The translations under genes and the position numbers were made by a program. A stretch of 64,000 nucleotides of DNA from Butyrivibrio sp. MB2005 (GTDB lineage: Bacteria; Bacillota; Clostridia; Lachnospirales; Lachnospiraceae), in assembly GCF_000424285.1 (NCBI RefSeq), contig NZ_KE384157.1, positions 92,784-156,783 on the forward strand. The letters are read 5' to 3'. The notes beneath the pieces were generated by a model. The model searched no databases, was not told the origin of the DNA, and worked only from the letters and a program-made list of their open reading frames with translations. Of this stretch, positions 45,473 to 56,200 are shown piece after piece; the first letter of the stretch is position 1; each line of letters begins with the position of its first letter.

Positions 45473-46465
45473 TTACTCTAAGTTGTTGGTCTTAGCCCAC
45501 TCAATAAGTCTGTCTACAGTTGTAAATGCAAGTCCCGTAACTGTGTCTGCGCATCCGTAATAGATAGCAATTCTGCCTGTAGGAGCATCACAAAGCGCAG
45601 CGCAGGGGAATACTACATTAGGTACATCACCGCAAAGCTCATAGGTCTCTCTGGGTGAAAGAATGTAGAATTTGGATCTGTACTTAACCTTCCAGGGTTC
45701 GTCAATATCAAGGATCGCACATCCCATTCTGTAAACAAAGCCGTTACAGGTGTTGATAACGCCGTGGTATATAAGAAGCCATCCCTCATCTGTTTCGATG
45801 GGGCAAGGTCCGGGACCAATCTTCGTTGACTGCCATGCAGACTCATCGCCCTTGTAGGTACCCATTACATATCTGTGGTGTCCCCAGTACTCAAGATCAG
45901 GACTCTGGCTATAGAAAATATCTCCAAAGGGAGTGTGGCCGGTGTCACTGGGTCTTGAAAGCATAGCGTACTTACCATTTATTTTTCTGGGGAAAAGTAC
46001 TCCATTTCTATTATAAGGGAGGAATGCGTTTTCAAGCTGAACAAATTTCTTAAAATCATAGGTATAGGCAATTCCGATAGTCGGTCCGTGATAGCCGTTG
46101 CACCAGGTCAGATAATATCTGTCCTCAATGAAAACAACTCTGGGATCATATCTGTACTCTCTTTTGGCGATCTCTCCATCCTCACACTCAAACTTAACAG
46201 GCTCGGGATTGATATCCCAGTGAATTCCATCCTTACTAAAGCCTGCAAACAGATCCATGCTGACTGCCATAGAATCACATCTGAAAACACCTGCAAATCC
46301 CCCCTCAAAGGGAACTGCAGCGCTGTTAAACACACTGTTGGATGTGGGAATAGCGTATCTCTCAATAATGGGATTCTCGCTATATCTCCATACCGGTTTG
46401 GTCTCCCCCTCCGGGCACTCCTGCCACGGGATATTCTTAAGTTCTTTGCCAATTACCTTGCTCAT
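45473..46465 (-). CDS. GH130 beta-mannoside phosphorylase
   Basis: Phosphorolyses a beta-1,4-mannosidic bond to mannose 1-phosphate. Known members act on Man-Glc, mannooligosaccharides or Man-beta-1,4-GlcNAc. It has 330 residues with a five-bladed propeller, catalytic Asp in RYDPRVVF, and phosphate-site candidates in [15 protein letters not shown] and [11 protein letters not shown]. Its position between a GH20 hexosaminidase and a GH125 mannosidase favours Man-beta-1,4-GlcNAc. The start is the ATG at 46465 with GGAGGG upstream, 25 bases after GH20. Confidence 0.93.
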   Translation of the reverse strand: MSKVIGKELKNIPWQECPEGETKPVWRYSENPIIERYAIPTSNSVFNSAAVPFEGGFAGVFRCDSMAVSMDLFAGFSKDGIHWDINPEPVKFECEDGEIAKREYRYDPRVVFIEDRYYLTWCNGYHGPTIGIAYTYDFKKFVQLENAFLPYNRNGVLFPRKINGKYAMLSRPSDTGHTPFGDIFYSQSPDLEYWGHHRYVMGTYKGDESAWQSTKIGPGPCPIETDEGWLLIYHGVINTCNGFVYRMGCAILDIDEPWKVKYRSKFYILSPRETYELCGDVPNVVFPCAALCDAPTGRIAIYYGCADTVTGLAFTTVDRLIEWAKTNNLE

Positions 46466-46490
46466 AATTCCCTCCACTTTTCTTAAAGAT

Positions 46491-48380
46491 TTATTTGCAC
46501 TCCCTCAGTGCATCAGCGCATTTGCAAAGGACATCGCTCACTCTGAAAAGCTCGCTCTCTCTGCTGTCAACGCGCCATATTTTCTTATATTGATAAAGCC
46601 AGCTCTCAAGGGCTGTTGCCATGTCATCGCATTTATCCTGAATATTATCCGCTGCTCCAAAAAGCTTTTGTCCAAGCAGGAAAAGCGCTCTGCTCGTAAG
46701 CTTTTGTCCCTCTGCAAAAAGTATCAGTCTGGACGTCAGGTAGATGCCTTCTTCGCCAAAATTCTTAGCGATAGCCCTAAGCTCATCCAGCTTTTTATCA
46801 ATAAGTCCTGCATTTATCTCAGGTTTTACGATGTTCAGACTCTCATAAAAACCTTTAAGCTCATCCGGCTTTGATTTGCCATCTAAATGCTCGATAAGAA
46901 CAACAAACTGCCACCAGTTGTTATCCTCAAGCATTCCAAGGTCCCTGAAAATACCAAGGAGCTGCTCAGTATCATCGCCGTAGTAAAGCCTTGAGATTTT
47001 ACTGTTGATCACAGCCTCAGGTACAATACCGGACCAGGAAAAAGCTGCTCCGTAGATAAGTCCCGGTATTGAAAAAGCAGGATCCTGCAGGTGTCCAAAG
47101 TCGCCCCAGTCGGTATTTAAAACACCCTCCGCATCGTATTTGAAAGCATAGCCGCACATGAGAGATATATTCTTATATGCTGCATCAAGGCGATTTATAA
47201 AATGATTCCAACCTTGAACTCCGGGACACAGATACTGTCTGACCGGCACATCATGAAGAATTCTTGTATTGTCTTCTTTCTCCTCCTCGCTGTAGCCCCA
47301 GTTTAGACAGATAGCTTGCTTTGGAAGCTGGGATGCCTTCTCTGGGGAGCCCACAATGATGTCGCCCCAGAACATAGGCTTTTTACCCTTTTCGATGCAG
47401 TATTTCATAATCCTGTTTACAAAGTCCACATACATCTGCCCCGTGCCGATCTCTTCCGCCAGCTTTTTGCTCTTTCCTTTTCCAAGGTCAAAGGTCTCGT
47501 CAGCGCAGATATTCACATAATCTGTTCTGAAAAGAGGAAGGAATTCATCCAACTCTCTTTTTACAAACTCAAAGGATCTGTCGTCGGTGACATTAAGGGT
47601 GTGATGCTGCATCCTGTCTTCCAGAGAAAACTTCTCTTTTCTGGGATCATCAAGCTCGCAAAGATGCTGAAAGCTCTTGGTCCTAAGGACCTTATAGAGA
47701 TGTCCAAAGGTTGATATGGACGGAATAAGCTCTATATGAAGCTTTGCACAGTAGTCATCAAGCTCTAAGATATCCTCTGCTGTAAGAGGAGTATCGTCCC
47801 TGCAAACCTCAGTAAAATTACTGAATAAAAACGAATGCTCAACGTAGAGCTGAAGCTGATTCAGCTTAAAATAGCTGCAAATATCGGCAAGCTTCTTATA
47901 GGAAGAAAGCTTACGGATACGGCCTCTTGAAGCATCATGGTAGAAGCCTCTGTTTTGGATCTTAGGCCTATCCTTTATACAGCAGGCTTCTATAATATAG
48001 CCGCTAAGGTTAATCAGCTGTCTGAGTGTCTGAACTGCATAGAGCATCCCTCTGTCTCCGCAGGCCCTTGCCACAATCTCATCCTCTGAAACTGTTAGCT
48101 CATACTCTTCATCAGATAGCCCCTCACATCTTTCCATATAAATGCATCCGGTTTTCTTTTCACCCTTTTGAATCTCCACCGGGATTCCTGTCTTATCAAA
48201 GATAGTCTCCTTAAGAAGTTTTGCAGCATCATAGTCGGTGGCAGATGCCTTATCTGAAATGATGATCTTTGTGTCAAAACAGAACCTGAAAATACCGCTT
48301 TTTGCCGATGCTTCCGCAGGAGCCGGAATTATATAATCAAGTGCTGAGTGTAACGAATTTCTAATAATTTCATTTGCCAT
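46491..48380 (-). CDS. GH20 beta-N-acetylhexosaminidase
   Basis: Removes terminal beta-GlcNAc or GalNAc by substrate-assisted catalysis, 629 residues, no signal peptide. An N-terminal GH20b-like domain (about 10-135) is followed by the barrel with [22 protein letters not shown] and the catalytic Asp-Glu pair in [23 protein letters not shown] and [15 protein letters not shown] blocks follow. A helical C-terminal part (about 490-629) has unknown role. It is the first gene behind the operator-overlapped promoter and divergent from a LacI gene. Confidence 0.93.
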   Translation of the reverse strand: MANEIIRNSLHSALDYIIPAPAEASAKSGIFRFCFDTKIIISDKASATDYDAAKLLKETIFDKTGIPVEIQKGEKKTGCIYMERCEGLSDEEYELTVSEDEIVARACGDRGMLYAVQTLRQLINLSGYIIEACCIKDRPKIQNRGFYHDASRGRIRKLSSYKKLADICSYFKLNQLQLYVEHSFLFSNFTEVCRDDTPLTAEDILELDDYCAKLHIELIPSISTFGHLYKVLRTKSFQHLCELDDPRKEKFSLEDRMQHHTLNVTDDRSFEFVKRELDEFLPLFRTDYVNICADETFDLGKGKSKKLAEEIGTGQMYVDFVNRIMKYCIEKGKKPMFWGDIIVGSPEKASQLPKQAICLNWGYSEEEKEDNTRILHDVPVRQYLCPGVQGWNHFINRLDAAYKNISLMCGYAFKYDAEGVLNTDWGDFGHLQDPAFSIPGLIYGAAFSWSGIVPEAVINSKISRLYYGDDTEQLLGIFRDLGMLEDNNWWQFVVLIEHLDGKSKPDELKGFYESLNIVKPEINAGLIDKKLDELRAIAKNFGEEGIYLTSRLILFAEGQKLTSRALFLLGQKLFGAADNIQDKCDDMATALESWLYQYKKIWRVDSRESELFRVSDVLCKCADALRECK

Positions 48381-48448
48381 TTATCACCTCTGAAACAAAA
48401 TCACTGGATTTATCATTTTGTTAACATCAATTATCATTTATATACATA

Positions 48449-48490
48449 ATTGTAGTATTTTCACTAATTCAATGTCAATAACCGGTTATT
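48449..48490 (-). promoter_or_regulatory. Promoter of the GH20 operon with overlapping operator
   Basis: Minus-strand -35 TTGACA (48473-48478), 18 bases, -10 TACAAT (48449-48454). A perfect 14-bp CG-centred palindrome, AATAACCGGTTATT (48477-48490), overlaps the first two bases of the -35. This is a classical placement for LacI-type repression by the adjacent regulator. Confidence 0.75.
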
Positions 48491-48667
48491 CATTTTCACA
48501 TGAAGTTCCACCCTAAAAACGTGCATTTTATCGCGTTTTTGCGATATCCTGTTCCAAAATTATCCATAAAACTGATTTTTCCTTGGCTCTTTACATTTTG
48601 TTTTATTGTTTACATTTTATTAACATCGTGGTACTTTATATAAAAGAAACATTTGAAAGGTATTTTT

Positions 48668-49684
48668 ATGCGTAAAGTAACAATGCAAACCATTGCAGAT
48701 GAACTCGGAATTTCCAGAGTTACTGTATGGAAGGTGTTTAACAACCATGAAGGTGTATCCGAAGCTCTTAAGACGGCCGTTCTGAAAAAGGCCGAGCAGC
48801 TTGGCTACTTAAAGGGTATTCCCGAGAATTCTGCTCCTTCTGAACCCAAGAATATTGCTCTTGTGGTATCAAGACCTGAGTCTTCCACATATTGGACCAG
48901 CATCATTCACAACATGGCAGAAGAATTTGCCAGAAATAATTCCAATCTGATCTATACAAGTATAGATCCCATTTTTTCTGATGGGTTCTCTCTTCCGACC
49001 GGACTTAAGAATGGATCCTGCGATCTGGCAATTGTAATGAATGTCTATGATGCTGAGATTGTAAGAAGAATAACCGATATCGCAATTCCCAAGGTTTTCC
49101 TTGATACTATTCCGGATCTCACTTCTGCTGACATACCGGGAGACCTTATTCTTATCGAAGGATTTCACACCACATATAACATCACGGAATCCGTTATTAA
49201 AAGCGGCGCCAAGACAATCGGTTTCATCGGCGACATACATTACGCATGGACTAACGCAGACAGATTTAAGGGTTTTGGTCAATGTCTTCTTGATAACAAT
49301 ATTGAGATAAAAAAAGAATTTGTTATGACTGACAGAATCGGTATTTTCTCATACAAGCAGACTTTGTATGATTACCTGGACAGTCTCCCTGAGCTCCCGG
49401 ATGCTTTTGTTTGCGCCAGTGATTTCATAGCACACTTTGTACACTTCTATCTCACTGAGCACCCTGAGCGCATTCCAAATGGAATAATCGTTACAGGCTT
49501 CGATGCCAGTGAAGAATTCGCCAATGTAGAGGGTCTTATCACAACAGCAGATGCCCGCATAGATCTTTTGGGCAAGCGCCTTGCGCAGCAATCTCTCTAT
49601 CGCATCGCTACCCCGGATGCACCTTATGAGCTCACTTACGTAAGACCGAAGATCATCTACAGAGATTCAAAAATTACAGTTTAA
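48668..49684 (+). CDS. LacI-family repressor of the N-glycan locus
   Basis: A 338-residue regulator. Its DNA-binding head MRKVTMQTIADELGISRVTVWKVFNNHEG is followed by a sensor domain (NIALVVSRPESSTYWTSI, CASDFIAHFVHFYL, GIIVTGFDASEEF). ATG 48668 has GAAAGG upstream; the in-frame TTG at 48653 is rejected. It is divergent from the GH20-GH130-GH125 operon and most likely binds the palindrome at 48477-48490. The inducer is probably a mannose- or GlcNAc-containing oligosaccharide. Confidence 0.93.
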   Translation: MRKVTMQTIADELGISRVTVWKVFNNHEGVSEALKTAVLKKAEQLGYLKGIPENSAPSEPKNIALVVSRPESSTYWTSIIHNMAEEFARNNSNLIYTSIDPIFSDGFSLPTGLKNGSCDLAIVMNVYDAEIVRRITDIAIPKVFLDTIPDLTSADIPGDLILIEGFHTTYNITESVIKSGAKTIGFIGDIHYAWTNADRFKGFGQCLLDNNIEIKKEFVMTDRIGIFSYKQTLYDYLDSLPELPDAFVCASDFIAHFVHFYLTEHPERIPNGIIVTGFDASEEFANVEGLITTADARIDLLGKRLAQQSLYRIATPDAPYELTYVRPKIIYRDSKITV

Positions 49685-49743
49685 TATGAGCATAAGATGA
49701 AATTTTGCTGCGAAACACTATCAAGACAGCATGGCATAAAAAA

Positions 49744-49774
49744 CCGGTAGTCACAAATTGTGATTACCGGCTTT
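49744..49774. terminator. Bidirectional terminator between convergent genes
   Basis: 11-bp stem with one G-T-type mismatch (CCGGTAGTCAC with GTGATTACCGG), 5-base loop, A-rich on the left and CTTTAAA on the right. It serves the LacI gene and the four-gene cluster from the other side. Confidence 0.85.
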
Positions 49775-49809
49775 AAATATCTACATTATCTTTTTACTTG
49801 CGGGCTGCT

Positions 49810-51006
49810 TTACGCTCCGGGATATTTCTTTTCAAACTGATCAACCATATCAAGTATCTCAGCTCTGTAAACAGGATACTGTTTTACCAGATCCTGAATC
49901 TCATTTTTAGCATTTCCTGCGACAACGTCACGGTTATAATCCATCTGCTTACGAAGCTGCTGTCTCTGTCCCACAAGGGAATGCCTTATCTCAACCTCTT
50001 CGTTGTGATCGATAAGGGCTGCTGCCTGATGAATCCATATCTCAGGATCCTTAATTCTGTACTTCCTGAGAGTGTAGATAAGGTTCTTCTGATGACTGTC
50101 AAGGTACTTGGCAGCCTCTGCATATCTTGCTCTCTCCTCTTTTTCAAGCATAAACTTGTTGTAAAGCTGATAGAGTTCCTTGGAGTTCTCAACACCGTAC
50201 TTAAGGCACTCGTAATCGATGAGATTCTTATTATTTACATATCTTATCTTAACAGTGTTCTGAATCTGAATAAGTCTTGCAATGGTATTTAGAACAACCT
50301 TCTTTTCACGCCTGTATTCCACACGCTTTTGATTGTACATAAGAAAAACAAGAGCACCTATCACTATAAGAAGCATGTAGGCATAGGAAACATCAAGCTT
50401 AAATACCACCGACAAAATCGCAAGAATAATGGTAAGAGCAATAATAACACAGGAGCCTATAATGATAATCTTGTGCCAGTACTCTGTGGCCATCTCAATC
50501 TCGGCTTTTCTGAATTCATTAGCCTTGCGCTCGCCGTCAAGTCTTCGAAGATCGTTCTTTATCTTTTTACGGTACTCCTCCGCTTCCTTAAGAGCATTGG
50601 CTCCCCTTAGTACATCTCCCTGAAGCCTCTCCATTCTCTCGAATTCCCGGTCAGTCATTCGGGTTCTGCGCTTATTGAAATTCTTCTGTTTTTCCTCGCT
50701 CTCAAGAATCCTGTCTGCGATTCTGTTGATCTCTGCTCTCTGCTCCGGCGGAAGTGCATCAATCTCCTCCATATCACGAAGGTGGGATGTCACCGCCCTG
50801 TACTCGAATTGAAGAGAGTCAAGATCACGGCTGGCTTCAGCCATCTGATTAAGACAGTTCTCCACATACTCACGCCTTTGAGCCTGATCGTCCATGTCAA
50901 TATTTTTCCTGGTATAGACGATGTCGTTCCAGTTCTCCAGTGCGTGCTGTTCCTGTCTCTCGGCGCGATATGTGTCTTTTTTCCTAAATAAATCCAAGAA
51001 CCCCAT
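49810..51006 (-). CDS. Coiled-coil membrane protein, last gene of the Hsp70-like cluster
   Basis: A 398-residue protein without signal peptide. Two long charged helices (about 40-80 and 90-175) are followed by two membrane segments (about 179-202 and 207-225) with a very short loop. A second helical cytoplasmic region (230-398) follows. Both ends are therefore cytoplasmic, and the protein can act as a membrane anchor or scaffold. No enzymatic motif. It starts 54 bases after the 276-aa gene and ends the cluster. The family is not recognised. Confidence 0.82.
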   Translation of the reverse strand: MGFLDLFRKKDTYRAERQEQHALENWNDIVYTRKNIDMDDQAQRREYVENCLNQMAEASRDLDSLQFEYRAVTSHLRDMEEIDALPPEQRAEINRIADRILESEEKQKNFNKRRTRMTDREFERMERLQGDVLRGANALKEAEEYRKKIKNDLRRLDGERKANEFRKAEIEMATEYWHKIIIIGSCVIIALTIILAILSVVFKLDVSYAYMLLIVIGALVFLMYNQKRVEYRREKKVVLNTIARLIQIQNTVKIRYVNNKNLIDYECLKYGVENSKELYQLYNKFMLEKEERARYAEAAKYLDSHQKNLIYTLRKYRIKDPEIWIHQAAALIDHNEEVEIRHSLVGQRQQLRKQMDYNRDVVAGNAKNEIQDLVKQYPVYRAEILDMVDQFEKKYPGA

Positions 51007-51060
51007 TAAAAATCTTCCCCAAAAGTTAACTTCCCCGCTGCAAAAAAAACGGGATATAAA

Positions 51061-51891
51061 TTACTTCACCAGATCGCGATACTCTGCCTTCATATCCTGC
51101 GTCAGGCGTTCTACTTCTTCGTAATACTCAGTCATCTTAGCTCCTGTCCTGTACAGTTCAAGACTTCTGAGCTTAATATTGGCACTGCTTGAATCGTAAA
51201 GATCATTGGCCTCATCCATGCGCTGCTCAAGCCTTAGAGATAAATTTCTTGCATCCTTGTTCTCCCCGACAAAGGTGATGTATTCTCTCTCGCTCATGGT
51301 CATGCGCTTGCTGGCAAGATAGCACATGTAAGACTCTTCATCTCCGCCATCCTCGTATGCCTTCAAAAAGAGCTCCCCAGCTCTGTCGTACATAAAAAGA
51401 TGAGCATACAGAACACCTTCATTGTGTTCTATTTTGGCTTTGACATTAACATCCATGTCAGGCGTATTTTTGAGTATGGTCTCATACTCATCAAAGGCCT
51501 GACTCACATGTCCCTGCTTCATAAGGAATTCCGCTCTGGCCATGCGCTTTTCATATATATCCATGTCAGCATTGCCACGAAGTACCTCTATGGTTTTGTC
51601 ATAGTCTTCCTTGGTGGTGTAACCCACATAGTCGATTATCATTCCGAAAAAAGAAGCTGCGGAGCACTTGTGAACCACCATTTTTCTAAGCTCGTCAGCG
51701 AGCTTTTTTAGTCCAAGCTCCATTTCAATCCAATCGATCAGATCCATATCAAAGGAATCCGTATCGATCATATATGCATTCTGAACGATGCAGTAGCAAA
51801 GCTCCTCTATGGAATAAATCCTTCTGCCTATTTTCTCTAAGTAGAAGGGCCTTATTGCATATCTGCCCGTGCACAGAAGTGGTGCGTTCAT
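51061..51891 (-). CDS. Helical (TPR-like) protein of the Hsp70-like cluster
   Basis: A 276-residue soluble protein. It opens with MNAPLLCTGRYAIRPFYLEKIGRRIYSIEELCYCI, a segment seen at the head of uncharacterised Lachnospiraceae proteins. A helical region (about 120-215) with TPR spacing follows, including ARAEFLMKQGHVSQAFDEYETIL and NEGVLYAHLFMYDRAGELFLKAYEDG. A charged C-terminal helix closes it. Its start overlaps the stop of the Hsp70-like gene by 4 bases, so translation is coupled. It is probably an adaptor. Confidence 0.8.
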   Translation of the reverse strand: MNAPLLCTGRYAIRPFYLEKIGRRIYSIEELCYCIVQNAYMIDTDSFDMDLIDWIEMELGLKKLADELRKMVVHKCSAASFFGMIIDYVGYTTKEDYDKTIEVLRGNADMDIYEKRMARAEFLMKQGHVSQAFDEYETILKNTPDMDVNVKAKIEHNEGVLYAHLFMYDRAGELFLKAYEDGGDEESYMCYLASKRMTMSEREYITFVGENKDARNLSLRLEQRMDEANDLYDSSSANIKLRSLELYRTGAKMTEYYEEVERLTQDMKAEYRDLVK

Positions 51892-53204
51892 ACCTTCACC
51901 TCCTCTGTCCAGCTAAGACCTGAGCTCTCATAAAGCTCGCCAAAGCCCATATCCTCTATATGAATAACTATTCTCTCTGCTGATGTCATACTTACCTTCA
52001 TCCTGATCCTGGAGGTTCTTGCGGGCCTTAATGGAATATCCGTAAGCTCTATTCGCTGGATTCTCTTTTCTCCTCCGGTAAGAGGCGTAATCATGATCTC
52101 TATATAAGGCTCCTGCTCAAGAATAAGGTCAAGGCTTCCGCTTACGTCATACCAGTTTTCACCGGCATCAAGAAGGGCATGATATGCTTCCTTGCCCTGC
52201 TTTCTCACCATAAGTCCCACATTGGCCTTAAGCTTATCTGCATCAAGAAGCACGTATTTTGAAAATCTATCGCTCTGTCCAACCTTCTCCCTGGCAGCTA
52301 TGCTGGCACCCTTACTGAAAAGATTATTGCCCTGGAATACTCTTTTACCACGGCACAAAAACTCAAGGGACTTCTGCGTCCACTGATCCTTGTAGCCATC
52401 TCCCAAAAGGAATACCGAGCTTACAATTCTGCCTTCCATAAGTCTTTGAGAAAGTTCTAAGAGCTTATCATCCAGATGCTTTTTCTCCTCAATACGCTCA
52501 GCAGGATCCTCTGAAAATCCCGGTCTTGAAAGAGCAAACTCATCATAATTATCCTTATCGATGGTGACAACGATAGGCTGGGTCTTATGATTAAGCTTCA
52601 TATCATAGACAGTAAGGCTGCCGAAATTGTAGTAATATGCAATAACCGAATGAGTCAGAAGGTCATCGGGCTGATAAAGCATGTAGTTGTAAAGACTGTC
52701 CTCATAGCTCTGATAAAAGATATTTTTAACAGGCAGTGACAAAGCTCCCGTTACCTCTGATAAAACCTCTATCATTCTGGCATCCATGGTGGATGTAGTG
52801 AAAACAATAGCATCAACCATGGTCATGGACATTTCCATAGACAAAAGAGAAAGGGTTCTTTTTACAAAAAGTGTAAGAAGGGATACCGGATCATAACCTG
52901 TTCCATTTACTTCTATTCTCTTACCATCTCTTGCCTTCTGAATCAGATTATCAACTCTTATTCCGTCCTCATGCTCTATTCTGGAGAGGGCTTCTTTCCC
53001 ATAGAACCACTGGTTTACTTCGCGTCTCTTGCACAAAACCGTAGGTATATTGTAAAGCTCGGCTCCTGCCAGCGTGGACAAGGTCTCCGGAAGATCGGAG
53101 TCCGACGCAAGGAAACTGATCTGCGAGACATCCTCTCCCAGATCGTATCCAAGCACGTATCTTCTTGTATTTTTTACCCCCCTCAGTAACGACATAACTC
53201 TCAA
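51888..53204 (-). CDS. Divergent Hsp70/actin-fold protein (probably DUF5716)
   Basis: A 438-residue cytoplasmic protein. The N-terminal YVLGYDLGEDVSQISF aligns with the phosphate-1 loop of Hsp70 (IIGIDLGTTN). IPTVLCKRREVNQWFYGKEAL mirrors the following Hsp70 segment, and SSVFLLGDGYKDQWTQKSLEF resembles the adenosine loop, which is normally GG(S/T)R; the change to GDG is notable. SKGASIAA corresponds to ALGAAIQA. Residues ~350-438 resemble a shortened substrate-binding beta domain without the helical lid. DUF5716 is recalled from memory, not searched. It follows the 1193-aa gene after 5 bases and overlaps the next by 4. ATP-dependent chaperone or scaffold activity is inferred. Confidence 0.78.
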   Translation of the reverse strand: MRVMSLLRGVKNTRRYVLGYDLGEDVSQISFLASDSDLPETLSTLAGAELYNIPTVLCKRREVNQWFYGKEALSRIEHEDGIRVDNLIQKARDGKRIEVNGTGYDPVSLLTLFVKRTLSLLSMEMSMTMVDAIVFTTSTMDARMIEVLSEVTGALSLPVKNIFYQSYEDSLYNYMLYQPDDLLTHSVIAYYYNFGSLTVYDMKLNHKTQPIVVTIDKDNYDEFALSRPGFSEDPAERIEEKKHLDDKLLELSQRLMEGRIVSSVFLLGDGYKDQWTQKSLEFLCRGKRVFQGNNLFSKGASIAAREKVGQSDRFSKYVLLDADKLKANVGLMVRKQGKEAYHALLDAGENWYDVSGSLDLILEQEPYIEIMITPLTGGEKRIQRIELTDIPLRPARTSRIRMKVSMTSAERIVIHIEDMGFGELYESSGLSWTEEVKV

Positions 53205-53209
53205 AATCC

Positions 53210-56200
53210 TTATTTCATCCTGAATAATTTATTAGTCAAAAATCTCTTTTTGTAATACTCGGAAAGCAGTCTGTTAACTGTCTCATAGTCCTGCAGAGTC
53301 TTACCTATCATAATGTCATTTATGATGGAATATCTGCCGGCAATAACTTCCTGAACTATATCACTCTTGGTGAGCATTCCTGACTCCGTAAGCTTCTCAC
53401 TTCGGCCGCCATTGCCCTCCTCAGTGATATAGTACTGAAGCTGTTCTCCGAAAAAGAGTACAAACGCTGCCTCATAGATGCCGGGATAAACCTCCTGCAT
53501 CTCTACTGTGTGGTACTCGTCATCATCCTCAGCGCCGCCCACATAGTGAACTATGCACTTGGTACCTCTTGTTGTTCGATATTCGATGAAGGTCTTATCA
53601 CAGAACATCTGCATCTTGGGAAGCTCATTGGTATAGTGCGTAAAGAACGCAAAATATATCTTCTTCTCAAGAAGGTCAGAAAGAAATCTCTTGATGATTG
53701 TACTGTTTTCCTTAAGATTCTCTCTGTGAGGCTCAGTAAATCTCTTAAGATATGCCATCTTGCAGACATCGTTAAGTTCACATCCCTGATCAGCAAGGAC
53801 GCCTATGCGCTCAAAAATATAGTTGTCCGTAACCATGCTGTGAACAAAATAATCGTTGGCTTCCTGTGCAAGGAATGCTCTCTCAAGGTCATCCCCGCCG
53901 CCGGATCTCATAACGTAACCTCTGAAAATAGAGGTCTTATCTCCGATATGGGCACCTGTATAAAGCATCTGGGTCAGCATCCTGCCTGCAAGGTCATAAG
54001 AATCAATGCTAAAGGAAGCTGCTGCCTTCCAAAGGTCTCTCATCTCTCTGAGAGTTCCGTTATAATTCCTTACAAGATATGACAAAAGCTGCTCATCATA
54101 CTTGGAATTCTTAAAGGCATAAAAAGCTATCAGTGAATTCTCTTCACTGTCCTCAAAGCCCTCCTTGTCCATGAGTCTGCCACACATACGCATGACAATT
54201 CTGGGATCCAGCTTGTACATGCCAAATCTCTTGCAAAGCTGATATGCCTTGTCATAATTACCGGACATAACCATCAGTTCAAACATGGCACCGCGCTCTG
54301 CGGTTGTAAGCTCGGTGAGATTAACCTCATCCAGATACTCTGAAAGCTGCCTCTCAAAGTCGTTATCATAATAGAATCTGATAAGACACTCTCTAATAAG
54401 AGTCCTGCACTTTTTCCTAACCTGTCCGGAGTCCGCAAGCTCTTTATATCTGCCCACATTCTCCATGGTGATGGTATAGGTGCTCTTTTCAAGCTCGCAG
54501 AGGAATAGCTCAAGGCTCTCCTTACCCTTCTGAATAAAAGGCTGAACATACTGACTGATATGTCCCGCAAGCATAAGCTTTTCATTATTAAAAGGAATGC
54601 CCTCCGCATATCTGTGATCTTCACCGTCCTCCAAGAAAACAGCATAGTCACTGCCATAGAGAGGCAGAAAAGCTGCGCCGTTAACAAGGGGATATGAGAG
54701 TTCCTCTTCAAGCTTATCATAGACCACGATCACCTTCTTCATTCTGGGATCCTTGGTCTTTATCTCATTACTGTAAATTATGCGCATGACCTTTTCACAG
54801 TTGCTGGCATCAACCATTCTGTCTGTGATCATGTGCTTATAAAGATAGCCTAAATCTCTGTTTACCCTGCCTCTGTCTATCTGCTCAAGAAGGAACTTCT
54901 CGATCTGAATCCTGTAGGTATCAAAAAGATCGGGATACTCTTCCCTGTGCTCATGGACATAGCGGTACAATATGGCATTTTTCTCATATTCAAGGTCGCT
55001 CTGGTATGAGAAAAACATAAGCACCATTCGTGAAATCTCGCAGGGCAAAAGTCCATCCTCATCCACGTAAATGGCTGCCATGTAATACTCGAAAAGTCTT
55101 GTGATATGAAGCTCGGCATCAACGCCTCTAGCGTACCAGATGAAGGCTTCCTTATCTGTTCTGTTTCCCTTTATCAAAAGTGAGCACACAGCTTCAAGGG
55201 ATTCTTTATCTCCCTTTAAGTCATAGCATGCCATAAGAAGCTTACACATTCTGTCGTTGTAGCTTCTCTCACGCTGTCCAAGGTAAACTATCTGCTCAAT
55301 GATGGTGGGCTGAAGGAATCCCTTTTTCACACCATATTCAAGAACATGAATTTCAAAATCTCCCATCTTGGAAAGCATGGTGGGAGTCTCAGCAATTACT
55401 CCAAGGGCCTCTAAATAGATAATGGGGCTTCTGCAGCCGTGCTCAAACTGTTCCTCCAGCATAAGCCATCTGCTGGTGGGGCTGGATGAATAATTCTCTG
55501 ATATGTAGAGAAGGAGCCATGCTATACGCCAGTTCCCTGAATTTCTTGAAAAGATGCCCTCTATCCTGCGGGACACCTCATTTATAACATCCTCTTCCCT
55601 GCTTATGAGGGTTGTAAGATACAGATAATAGCAATATAAGGTATCATCCCCTGTATCCTGATCCTCAAGCATGGGGCCTATGGAATCCAGAATCCATTTG
55701 CCTTCGGACTCTCTTGATGCTGTGATCAGATACTGGGCTGTGTAAAGTCTGAATGCCGGATCCTTGGGATCAAGAGTGTTCATCTTATTTACAAGCTTGC
55801 CACTCTCTGTAAGCCACTCCCTGGAACCGATCTTTTTACTTCTAAAATCCTCATAGAGCTTTACAAGGCTGACAGTCAGCTTCTTTTTATCCATCATCAT
55901 GGTAGAAAGATGCCACTTTCCAAGATTGACTCTGACCGTTACAGGAATCTTCACCTCATTGTAGGCAGTCCTTAAAATAATGGCGCCAAAATTATTGCCG
56001 TCATGAAGAGCCGCAGCGTCGATATAAAACTTGTAGTAGCAGTTATTTCCAAGGAAATCGTGATCTGTCAGCTCTGTTCTGTCAGCAGAAATAAACTCAC
56101 CGTCAAAGATGACTTTGAGGTCAGTAAATCCCCATCCGTTCCTTGCGATCATAACTGTATGCTCGGTAACGCCTGCGGGATTATCGATTTCAATCTGTGC

